DNA of 33,292 nucleotides from Elusimicrobia bacterium GWA2_51_34. GTDB lineage: Bacteria; Elusimicrobiota; Elusimicrobia; Elusimicrobiales; UBA9959. Below, piece after piece: positions 6,597 through 14,104 of the stretch. Below the pieces are notes generated by a model. The model was not told the DNA's origin, did no database searches, and was given only the letters and a program-made list of their open reading frames with translations. The position numbers were made by a program, and so were the translations under genes. How positions within the stretch are numbered: the stretch's first letter is position 1; every line of letters starts with the position of its first letter. The DNA lies in contig MGTS01000010.1 of assembly GCA_001799565.1 (NCBI GenBank), positions 1 to 33,292 on the forward strand, read 5' to 3'.

Positions 6597-8281
6597 TATT
6601 TATCATACAGCGGCGGCTCAAGCACCGGCGGCTTTTCCTGCGACTTCTTAGACTTTTCCACCTCTATTTCGGACATCAGTATGCTTGGCGCCACGCCTGA
6701 AACCGGCACCCAGCCCGACTCCGCGCCGCAGGTGCCGTTAAAAACGGCGGTATCGTCGGCGGCAGCCATTATCTTACTGAAGTTAGCTATCGGCGTGCCC
6801 ACAATATCCACGCCCCTCACTATTTCATCGGGACGCCCGTCCGTGTAAACGCGGTAAACCAGAAGCGGCAGTACCTTGAAAGACTGTCCGCTGCCGCGAC
6901 CGGTGTAGGTGAACCCGCCGGAGATATCGTTAAATACCAGGCCGAAAGTTTTGCCCTGCTTTTTGCATTCCTCAATAAGCATTTCACGGAGTCTGGAGTA
7001 TGGCACGGTTTTTGAAGCCTCAACTATGGTGTTGCCCATGCGCGAGACAACCTGGTTGCCGGCCGACTTGCGGCCATGGCCGTTTGACGATGCGAAATCA
7101 CGTATGGGAGAGCGGCTCATTAAAAAACCTTTAAGCACGCCATTCTCTATCAGGTTAACACGCTGGGCTTTTACGCCTTCATCATCGTAGCTGTAATGGC
7201 CGCGCAGCACCGTGCCGTTAAACGACCTTATATTCGGGTCGTCGTAAACGGTTATAAAATCCGCTGTAATTTTCTGGTTAAGTTTTTTTGCGAAAGTCTG
7301 GCCCGAATCTTCCAGCTTCTGGCGATGGCCTTCAAGGCGGTGGCCTATAATTTCGTGGAAATACACGCCGGCGGGTATGGCGTTAATTATGGCGGGGCCG
7401 CTGTAAGGCTCAACAAGCGGCGCGCTTTGAAGCGCCTTAAGTTCGGTTATTGAGCGATCCATGTCCTTTAAAATTACCTCGTCGGAAGGGAGTTCGCCGG
7501 GCGTTTCGCCGTAATACGACATGTCGCGCACAAGTTCCATGCCGTCCTCGGTGCGCGAAGTTATAGTGTAACCCATACTCACATAAACATTCCCGGTTTT
7601 TACACGCGTGCCTTCGCTGTTGACTATATAGCGGTTATCGGACGAAACACGGAACCAGGCCTGCCCCTGGTAAATAAAGGGATATGGTAAAAATTTCCCG
7701 GTCAACTTGTTGAGCCTGGCCTTCCAGGCGTCTTGATCAAAAGACGGGAACACAGCCGTTTCGTAAAACACTTCAGCCTTGGCGGGAGAGAAATCCGGCG
7801 AGGGGTCCTCTTCGCTTGCCGTAATGGCCTTATTCATCTTCACTTTGGTGAAGGCCTCGTATGAACGCTTGACGGCGGAGTCGGTATGCTCCCACACGCG
7901 GGCCCGGATGGCATTTTCATCGTTTTCCATCGGTATATATTGCGTGTAGCTGACCGGATAGTTGAAAGAGGCATCCCCCTTTATCTGATGAGTATTATCC
8001 AGCTTAAAATCGTTAAAGCGGGCATCTATGTCAAAGCGGCGGCGTTCGCTTTCATGCTCACCGTCTGTAGCGCCCATGAAAGACGATACGCCGTACTGCT
8101 TCGTGTCTATCACTTCATAGCCCAGAAAATAAAGCGGCGTTTTTTCAACGTTTTTCATAACACCGAATGATCTGTCAAGCTCTTTTGTGAGGGCGTTCAT
8201 AACCGCGTCGGTTTTAGCGTCCGAAGCAAAAGCGGGAACCGCCAAAGCAAGTATTGCGCAGATAGAAAATGTTTTACACAT
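6596..8281 (-). CDS. Secreted TldD-family zinc metalloprotease
   Basis: The 561-residue product has a signal peptide (MCKTFSICAILALAVPAFA) and is a TldD-type peptidase. The zinc motif HEIIGH is at about residues 309-314 (GVYFHEIIGHRLEGH). The third ligand is the Cys of NGTCGAESGWVPVSGVAPS at about 518, matching the C-G-x-x-x-x-x-VPVGVGQP context of E. coli TldD. Cytoplasmic TldD works with TldE to degrade unfolded peptides; here both family members carry export signals, so the activity is placed in the periplasm or outside. The start has GGAGG seven bases upstream. Gene order (intact copy first, metal-less copy second) and co-orientation suggest one operon and a heterodimer. Confidence 0.9.
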   Translation of the reverse strand: MCKTFSICAILALAVPAFASDAKTDAVMNALTKELDRSFGVMKNVEKTPLYFLGYEVIDTKQYGVSSFMGATDGEHESERRRFDIDARFNDFKLDNTHQIKGDASFNYPVSYTQYIPMENDENAIRARVWEHTDSAVKRSYEAFTKVKMNKAITASEEDPSPDFSPAKAEVFYETAVFPSFDQDAWKARLNKLTGKFLPYPFIYQGQAWFRVSSDNRYIVNSEGTRVKTGNVYVSMGYTITSRTEDGMELVRDMSYYGETPGELPSDEVILKDMDRSITELKALQSAPLVEPYSGPAIINAIPAGVYFHEIIGHRLEGHRQKLEDSGQTFAKKLNQKITADFITVYDDPNIRSFNGTVLRGHYSYDDEGVKAQRVNLIENGVLKGFLMSRSPIRDFASSNGHGRKSAGNQVVSRMGNTIVEASKTVPYSRLREMLIEECKKQGKTFGLVFNDISGGFTYTGRGSGQSFKVLPLLVYRVYTDGRPDEIVRGVDIVGTPIANFSKIMAAADDTAVFNGTCGAESGWVPVSGVAPSILMSEIEVEKSKKSQEKPPVLEPPLYDK

Positions 8282-8586
8282 AATACCTCCGTAAGATAAC
8301 AGGGGTCAGGGGTATAGGGTTTTCCGCCAGAGGCGGACCCGCCGGCTGTTTGGCGGGAGGGTTTTCCGAAGGAATTCCTTATTTCTACCCGCTACCCTTT
8401 CGCCCTACAGCCCCGCCGAAACTGTCCGGCGTAAAAAACGGGCTGCGGCTGAAAATAAATTATACGAATAAAACGCCTTTCATTGCGGGGTTGTTATAGC
8501 CGCCCATAGGCTGACTGTTTTCGGCTATAAGCTTTTAAGAATCTCCTGGACGCGCCTACCGCGCATGGCGTAAAACATATGGTGTT
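8282..8586. other. Intergenic region with heptads and hairpins
   Basis: No gene is visible. Units CAGGGGT, CAGGGGT and ATAGGGT run from 8300 to 8320 with period 7. Two adjacent hairpins follow at 8323-8337 (TCCGCC/GGCGGA) and about 8338-8358 (CCCGCC/GGCGGG), flanked by GGGTTTTCC on both sides. Weak period-7 units (CTACCCG, CTACCCT) recur near 8386-8399. A stem of TAGCCG with CGGCTA occurs near 8498-8529. The promoter of the downstream tldD-like gene should be here but I cannot place it. Confidence 0.6.
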
Positions 8587-10047
8587 TTATTTATTATTCT
8601 CGGAGCGTTTTTTAATTTCCGCTATCAGCCCGGCGAAAATTATCTTATGTATGGGATATAGCGCGTACCAGTAGATATTTCCCATAAATCCGCGCGGCTC
8701 AAAATAAGCTGTCTGCCTTAAAACCGAGCCGCCGTCCGCGCGGGGCACAGCTTCAAATTCAAGCCAGCCCTTGCCGGGAAGCTTCATTTCCGCGCGGAGC
8801 AGTATCAGCCGCCCCTCCATTACTCGCTCCACGCGCCAGAAATCAAGCGGTTCGCCCTGCGCCGCAATATCCGGATGTCGCCTGCCTCTCCTCATGCCTA
8901 TGCCGCCTGCCGCCCTGTCCATAAGCGCCCGCAGTGTCCAGAGCCAGTTGAGGTAAAACCAGCCGCGGCCGCCGCCTATGCCGCAAAAAGTCTCAAAAAC
9001 CCTTGACGCGGGGACGTTCACTCCGAGAGTCCGCTCTTCCGCTATAAGCCCTTCCCTGTCTATAAAAGCGTACGGCCTGGTCTGCTCGGGTATTACCGAC
9101 ATAGCCCAGGTGGTTTCAACGGCGTTTTCGGATATCCTCATTAAAGCGTATTTTACGGCGGTCTGGTAATCAAGCGGTTTTATCTCGGGGAAAAGAGCCA
9201 GGGCGTCGGAATTTGTGCATACCACTTCATATTCAAGGCTTTCAAGCAGGGGCCGGGCAAATATTTTGGGTATCGGGGTAAGCAAACCTATTATGTCCGC
9301 GCTCAAGGCCGCGGAAGGAATAATAGCGGACATGCAGCTTATATCGGGGAACCAGCGTTTGAGCCCTCTGGCCACGGCGAAAAATTCAAGCAGCTCAAGG
9401 TAGGTATATGTGCCCAGGCCGCCTATCTCTATTCTGCGGCCGGCTGTTTCGGGTTTATCAAGGCAGTTTATAAGGTAAGACAGCACGTCCCTTATTGCCA
9501 CCGGCTGACAGCGGGTACGCTTGAGGTAACGGAAACAGGGGATGAAAGGCAGACGCTCTACCAGATAACGGATAATTTCAAAAGAAATGCTGCCGGAACC
9601 GACTATTATGGCGGCACGGAACTCCGTTATGCTAAGCCCGCTTTCGGCTAAAAGGCGGCCGACGCGCTGCCTGGAAGCGAGGTGTTTTGAAAGAACCACG
9701 CCCTCTCGACCAAGCCCGCCCAGATACACCACCCTTTTAACTCCGGCGGACACGGCCGCAGCGGAGAAATTACGCGCGGAAATTTCCTCATGCCGTTCAA
9801 AATCTGCGGCATCGGCCATGGAATGAATAAGATAATAGGCAACTTCTACCCCCGCGAGCGCCGCGGCAAGGTTTTCGTTTTTATAAACATCGCCAGGCAC
9901 TATTTCCGTTTTCGCGGCCCAGAGCCTTCCCTTAAGGTGATCCGGGTGGCGCGCCAGGCAGCGCACCTTATAGCCCTTTTCAAGGAGCCTGGGAACAAGG
10001 CGGCCGCCTATATAGCCGGTGGCACCGGTAACTAGGATGGTTTGCAT
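8587..10047 (-). CDS. NAD(P)-binding SDR with C-terminal DUF2867
   Basis: The product of 486 residues starts with an atypical short-chain dehydrogenase (NmrA/YbjT-like) Rossmann fold: TGATGYIGGRLVPRLLEKGYKVRCLARHP is the nucleotide-binding start, followed by VPGDVYKNENLAAALAGVEVAYYLIHS and VKRVVYLGGLG. The last about 150 residues match the DUF2867 pattern (GRGWFYLNWLWTLRALMDRAAGG, QTAYFEPRGFMGNIYWYALYPIHKIIF). This two-domain architecture is common in bacteria but its substrate is not established. I chose the ATG at 10047, immediately before MQTILVTGATG; the frame stays open to 10089 inside a repeat. No ribosome-binding site is visible at this start. Confidence 0.85.
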   Translation of the reverse strand: MQTILVTGATGYIGGRLVPRLLEKGYKVRCLARHPDHLKGRLWAAKTEIVPGDVYKNENLAAALAGVEVAYYLIHSMADAADFERHEEISARNFSAAAVSAGVKRVVYLGGLGREGVVLSKHLASRQRVGRLLAESGLSITEFRAAIIVGSGSISFEIIRYLVERLPFIPCFRYLKRTRCQPVAIRDVLSYLINCLDKPETAGRRIEIGGLGTYTYLELLEFFAVARGLKRWFPDISCMSAIIPSAALSADIIGLLTPIPKIFARPLLESLEYEVVCTNSDALALFPEIKPLDYQTAVKYALMRISENAVETTWAMSVIPEQTRPYAFIDREGLIAEERTLGVNVPASRVFETFCGIGGGRGWFYLNWLWTLRALMDRAAGGIGMRRGRRHPDIAAQGEPLDFWRVERVMEGRLILLRAEMKLPGKGWLEFEAVPRADGGSVLRQTAYFEPRGFMGNIYWYALYPIHKIIFAGLIAEIKKRSENNK

Positions 10048-10064
10048 GAAAATATTTGCCGTAT

Positions 10065-10182
10065 GCCGTAAGGGCGCCGCGCCCGCCATAAGCCATAAAT
10101 TTTAGATACGGCTATTGCCATAGGCCGTAAGCGCGCCGCGCCCGCCATAAGCCATAAATTTTAGATACGGCTATTGCCATAG
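10065..10182. repeat. Two tandem 59-base copies with CCATAAG heptads
   Basis: The block 10065-10123 is repeated at 10124-10182 with one base change. Each copy contains GCCGTAA, a GC-rich stretch, CCATAAG, CCATAAA and ATTTTAGATACGGC. The heptad family is the same as at 19650-19790 and 21561-21647. The array sits between tRNA-Arg and the SDR gene. Confidence 0.85.
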
Positions 10183-10270
10183 GCCCTGCGACTGTTCCAG
10201 CCGCGCCATATAATGTGTGGTTTAAAGCGTATAGCAGTCTTTCTTGCCTATGGCAACCCCAAGAACTGTT

Positions 10271-10342
10271 TGCGCCCGGCAGGAATCGAACCTGCACTAG
10301 AAGCTTCGGAGGCTCCTGTGATATCCATTTCACCACGGGCGC
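10271..10342 (-). tRNA. tRNA-Arg (anticodon CCG)
   Basis: The minus strand folds as a standard cloverleaf of 72 bases. The acceptor arms are GCGCCCG and CGGGCGC with discriminator A. The anticodon stem GGAGC/GCTTC encloses loop CTCCGAA, so positions 34-36 are CCG. The T arm is CAGG-TTCGATT-CCTG. The CCA end is not encoded and must be added by a nucleotidyltransferase. It lies downstream of alaS on the same strand. Confidence 0.95.
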
Positions 10343-10361
10343 ATCTGTCTCATCCCACACC

Positions 10362-10499
10362 GCATCCGCCTTATGCGGATGCTCCACTCTAAGGGAGTGA
10401 AGCTCCCCTTCGTCACTCGCTTTTCCGGCATTAAGCCGGAACCACTCACTAAACCCCTTTTACAGGGTAACCGCGCTCACTACGAAGGTACTCGCGCGG
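10362..10499 (-). other. Cluster of hairpins between alaS and tRNA-Arg
   Basis: At least four stems occur in 140 bases: GCATCCGC/GCGGATGC (10362-10382), GAGTGA/TCACTC (10395-10418), TTCCGGC/GCCGGAA (10423-10441) and CCGCGC/GCGCGG (10471-10499). No open frame here looks real. It could be the 3' end of the alaS transcript, a processing spacer before the tRNA, or an undescribed small RNA. Confidence 0.45.
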
Positions 10500-10548
10500 A
10501 CTTATCGCATTCCGCGCCGCCCAGACATTTAGACTCTCTACGCCTGCT

Positions 10549-13191
10549 TTATAAATGTTTTTTTACTATTTCAATCAGCTGCGTTTTATAAGAACCCAAA
10601 TTAGCGGGTGAAACGCCTCCGCCCTGGGCGAAATCCTTACGGCCTCCGCCTGAACCATTCAGCAGATCAGCGGCTTCCTTGGCCACGCATGAAGCGTTGA
10701 ACTTGTCGTTTTTAAGGTCGGAAGAGGCCGCAACCACAAAAAACATCTTGCCTTCAGCGAGTGAAAACACAAAGAACAAAGCGTTGCTGTACCTGAGCTT
10801 AAGCTGGTCGCAGAGATGGCGCAAAGCCGATATTTGCGAGCCCGCCGCCTCAACTATAACAAGTTTGGTTGAGGCGTTCAGGGTTACTTCCTCCGCGGCG
10901 CTTTCAACCTGCGCGGCCGCGGCTTTTGGTTTTCCCGGCTGATTTTTTTTAAGGTTTTCCATCAGCTGCGAAATCCTTGTTCCCAGCTCTTCGGGCGGAA
11001 CGGCAAGGCGGGAAGAAATTTCTTCCGCGATTGACGCCAGTTTTGAGACATGTTCCACGCAGGCCGGGCCCGCCACGCCCTCTATACGCCGGACTCCGCG
11101 GGAGACCGAGGAATCTTTCAGTATTTTAATCATAACAAGTTCGCCCAGGGCGTCTATATGCGTGCCGCCGCAGAGCTCAAGGCTGTAGCGGTTTTTGGCG
11201 TCATCCCAGCCGCCTTTGTTCACAAGCACGAAACGGGCCGGATCCATATACTTTTCGCCTAAAAGGGTTACCGCGCCGAAAGTTTGCGCGTCTTTAAGAG
11301 GACGCTCCATTTTAAACACCCTGTAATTTTCGGCCACCGCGGCGTTGGATATTTCTTCAACCTTTGAGAGCTCTTCTTTGGTGGGCGTTTTCGCGACCGT
11401 ATAGTCAAAACGGAATTTATCAGCGGTTACAAGAGACCCGGCCTGACGCGTACCGGGGCCGAAAACCCGCATTAAGGCCGCGTTTACAATATGCACCGCT
11501 GTATGGTTTGAAGCTACGCGGCGGCGGGCTTTTGAAACCACGGCGGTTACGGCCATACCGGTTTTTAACGGTTCCAATACCTTCACTTTATGGAAAAAAA
11601 CTTTTCCTATGGGCTTTTGCGTATCCAGCACCTCGGCGGCCTCCAAGCCGTCCGCCATTATCAGCCCGGTATCCCCCACCTGGCCGCCTGACTCGGAGTA
11701 AAACGGGGTTTTATCAAGCACCACGTAGCCCTCGGCGCCTTTTAACAAAGACTCGGTGATATTCCCGGCCGGGTTAATGAGGCCCAGCACCACAGCCGGG
11801 GTTTCAGTTTCCTCATAGCCGGTAAATTTAGTGGCGCAAAAGCGTTCCTCCGCCCTCTGAAAAATAAAAGAACTTTTCTCGCCCGAGTCTTTCCAGCCGG
11901 CCTTGGCAACGCCCTGTGCGGCTTTGCGCGCCTCGTTAAAGCCTTTTTCATCCACCGGAATATTATTTTTCAAAGCCAGCTCGCGGGTTAATTCAAAAGG
12001 GAACCCATAAGTTTCATAAAGCCTGAAAGTTTCTTTGCCGGGTATGCCTTTCGGATATTTTTCCATAAGCCCTTTCAAAAAGACTTCCCCTGTTTCAAGC
12101 GTTTCAATAAAGCCTTCTTCTTCAAATTTCAGCGCGTCAACTATCTGGCGCTCGGCGGAAAGCATTTCCGGATATACATCCCTGAAAATTTCAAATACCG
12201 GAGGGACCAGTTTATAAAGGAACGGTTCACCCGCGCCCATTATCCGCCCGTAACGCGCGGCGCGCCTTACGAGGCGCCGCAAAACATAACCGCGGCCTTC
12301 ATTCGACGGGATTACGCCTTCGGATATAAGGAACGCGGCAGCGCGCAGATGGTCGCTTATTATGCGGAAAGCGGAAGCGGACCCGGAGCCCGTGCTGTAT
12401 TCGGTTTTTAGTATTTTTGCAGAGGCCGCTATTATCGGGTAAAAGAGCGTGGTGTCAAAAGGCGAGGGTTTGTCTTCCACCACAAACGCAAGGCGTTCAA
12501 GGCCCATACCGGTGTCAATATTTTTACGAGGCAGCGGTTCAAAAGAGCCATCGGAACGCCTGTTAAACTGGGTGAAAACGTGGTTCCAGATCTCTATGTA
12601 GCGGTCGCAGGAACAGCCGGCTCCCAGGCAGTTGTGGTGGGAGAATTTTTCACCGCGATCCCAGTAAATTTCAGAGCAGGGGCCAGATGGGCCGGTGTCG
12701 CCCATGCTCCAGAAATTACTGTCGTCGCCAAGTTCAATAATACGGGAATGCAGGCGTTCCGGCAGCACCGACTCCCATATTTTACGGGCTTCTTCGTCTT
12801 TCGGAGCTACTCCGCCGCCGTAAATTGAGATATAAAACCGGTCTTCGGGCAGGCCCAGTTCTTTTGTTAAAAAATCCCAGCCCCACTTTATGGATTCGGC
12901 CTTGAAATAATCTCCGAAAGAAAAGTTACCCAGCATTTCAAAAAAAGTCAGGTGGCGTATAGTAAGGCCCACATTATCAATATCGGTGGTGCGGAAGCTT
13001 TTCTGGCAGGAAGCCGCGCGCTTAAGGTCTGTTTTAAGGCCCAGGTAATACGGTTTGAACTGCACCATGCCGGCGGAGGTAAACAAAAGCGTGGGATCGC
13101 CCTCGGGAATAAGCGGGCTTGATTTGATGACGGGATGCCCCTGCTTTTTGAAATATCCAAGGAATTTTTTTCGTATTTCGCAGCTTTGCAT
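10549..13191 (-). CDS. alaS: Alanine-tRNA ligase
   Basis: The 880-residue product charges tRNA-Ala with alanine in the cytoplasm. The order of domains is standard: class II catalytic core (starting RKKFLGYFKKQGHPVIKSSPLIP, with TSAGMVQFKPYYLG), tRNA-recognition region, editing domain with HTAVH at about 562-566 and CGGTH at about 671-675 for hydrolysis of mischarged Ser/Gly, and a C-Ala domain ending GGGRKDFAQGGG. Length is normal (E. coli 876). The start codon has no ribosome-binding site; a perfect TATAAT at 13204-13199 ends seven bases before the ATG, so the mRNA is probably leaderless. The promoter is shared as a palindrome with tilS on the other strand. Confidence 0.98.
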   Translation of the reverse strand: MQSCEIRKKFLGYFKKQGHPVIKSSPLIPEGDPTLLFTSAGMVQFKPYYLGLKTDLKRAASCQKSFRTTDIDNVGLTIRHLTFFEMLGNFSFGDYFKAESIKWGWDFLTKELGLPEDRFYISIYGGGVAPKDEEARKIWESVLPERLHSRIIELGDDSNFWSMGDTGPSGPCSEIYWDRGEKFSHHNCLGAGCSCDRYIEIWNHVFTQFNRRSDGSFEPLPRKNIDTGMGLERLAFVVEDKPSPFDTTLFYPIIAASAKILKTEYSTGSGSASAFRIISDHLRAAAFLISEGVIPSNEGRGYVLRRLVRRAARYGRIMGAGEPFLYKLVPPVFEIFRDVYPEMLSAERQIVDALKFEEEGFIETLETGEVFLKGLMEKYPKGIPGKETFRLYETYGFPFELTRELALKNNIPVDEKGFNEARKAAQGVAKAGWKDSGEKSSFIFQRAEERFCATKFTGYEETETPAVVLGLINPAGNITESLLKGAEGYVVLDKTPFYSESGGQVGDTGLIMADGLEAAEVLDTQKPIGKVFFHKVKVLEPLKTGMAVTAVVSKARRRVASNHTAVHIVNAALMRVFGPGTRQAGSLVTADKFRFDYTVAKTPTKEELSKVEEISNAAVAENYRVFKMERPLKDAQTFGAVTLLGEKYMDPARFVLVNKGGWDDAKNRYSLELCGGTHIDALGELVMIKILKDSSVSRGVRRIEGVAGPACVEHVSKLASIAEEISSRLAVPPEELGTRISQLMENLKKNQPGKPKAAAAQVESAAEEVTLNASTKLVIVEAAGSQISALRHLCDQLKLRYSNALFFVFSLAEGKMFFVVAASSDLKNDKFNASCVAKEAADLLNGSGGGRKDFAQGGGVSPANLGSYKTQLIEIVKKHL

Positions 13192-13198
13192 GGCTGTA

Positions 13199-13218
13199 AT
13201 TATACAAAATTGTATAAT
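13199..13218. promoter_or_regulatory. Palindromic divergent promoter of alaS and tilS
   Basis: The arms AATTATACAA and TTGTATAATT (13198-13219) are perfectly complementary around a 2-base centre. Each arm supplies a TATAAT box, at 13213-13218 for tilS and at 13204-13199 for alaS. Each box ends exactly seven bases before the respective ATG. No good -35 box is visible in either direction. The palindrome could also bind a dimeric regulator. Confidence 0.7.
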
Positions 13219-13225
13219 TCACTCT

Positions 13226-14026
13226 ATGCACGCTAAGATGGCCACGCTCAGGCTTTGGGACAAAATAAATTCCCATTCGCGCCGCCGCGGACTTTTTAAA
13301 AAAGGGGATTCCATTCTGCTTGCCGTTTCAGGCGGGCCGGATTCAATTGTTTTGCTCGATTTCTTCGCCAAACACGCGCGGGGCGGGGGATTAAAGCTTT
13401 GCGTAGCCCACTTAAACCACCGCCTGCGCGGCAGGGCGGCGGACACGGACGAGAGTTTCGTAAAAAACCTGGGTTTGAGCTACGGTCTTGAAACGGTAAC
13501 GGCACGAGTGGATGTGCCGGGGCTCGCGAAAAAAATGAAAATGAGCGTTGAACACGCCGCCAGGCGGGCCCGCTATGGTTTCCTGCTGAAAACAGCGCTT
13601 AAAAAAAAGTGCGCGCTTGTCGCCACCGCTCATCACTCGGACGACCACGCGGAAACCGTCATGCTGAACCTGATGCGGGGCACGGAGCCGAAAGGACTTT
13701 TGGGCATACCCGTAAAAAGAAAAATGAGCGCGAAAGGTAAAAAAAACGTTTTTGTGATCAGGCCGATGCTCGCGGTAAGCAGGAAGGAAATAATGGAGTA
13801 CGCGCGGCTGAACCGTCTGTCCTTCAGGAAAGATAAGACGAACGAAGACGAAAAACACACCCGCAACTGGCTCAGGAAAACCCTTTTGCCCTTAATTGAG
13901 CGCAAACAGCCGCGCTTCCGGTCCCGCCTGCTGGAACTGTCCGAAAAACTTTCAAAATTGATCTGTAGTAAATATAAAGGCCCTTATCGTAAGTTCTCCC
14001 CCCATCTGAAACTTCCGGACGCCTGA
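13226..14026 (+). CDS. tilS: tRNA(Ile)-lysidine synthase, short form
   Basis: The enzyme converts C34 of the CAU-anticodon tRNA-Ile to lysidine with ATP and lysine, so that it reads AUA. The PP-loop SGGPDS is at residues 35-40. Further family motifs are CVAHLNHRLRG, EHAARRARYGFL, ATAHHSDDHAETVMLNLMRG, IRPML and the NW-R segment TRNWLRKTLLPLIE. With 267 residues it ends soon after the catalytic domain and lacks the extra C-terminal domains of the E. coli protein (432), as in other compact TilS proteins. I chose ATG 13226, seven bases after a TATAAT box; an in-frame ATG at 13238 is an alternative. The frame is open upstream to 13055 but that stretch is antisense to alaS. Confidence 0.92.
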   Translation: MHAKMATLRLWDKINSHSRRRGLFKKGDSILLAVSGGPDSIVLLDFFAKHARGGGLKLCVAHLNHRLRGRAADTDESFVKNLGLSYGLETVTARVDVPGLAKKMKMSVEHAARRARYGFLLKTALKKKCALVATAHHSDDHAETVMLNLMRGTEPKGLLGIPVKRKMSAKGKKNVFVIRPMLAVSRKEIMEYARLNRLSFRKDKTNEDEKHTRNWLRKTLLPLIERKQPRFRSRLLELSEKLSKLICSKYKGPYRKFSPHLKLPDA

Positions 14027-14031
14027 AAAAT

Positions 14032-14060
14032 TTGCAAAAACATTTCCCTCTCGCTGATAT
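14032..14060 (+). promoter_or_regulatory. Candidate promoter of the SGNH/TPR gene
   Basis: TTGCAA (14032-14037) is followed after 17 bases by TGATAT (14055-14060). The -35 region with its surroundings, CGCCTGAAAAATTTGCAAAA, resembles that of the promoter at 24543-24571. The -10 box is poor, so this is tentative. Confidence 0.4.
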
Positions 14061-14104
14061 GAACGAGCCAATCAAGTAACACACACTCCTGCAGGCGGTG
14101 TAAG

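Noticed and set aside
11364-11759. Plus-strand frame of 131 codons within alaS
   Set aside because: It is an antisense shadow rich in Arg and Pro, with alaS fully accounted for on the minus strand.
13412-13858. Long minus-strand frame within tilS
   Set aside because: It is antisense to a clearly identified gene and shows no family motifs.
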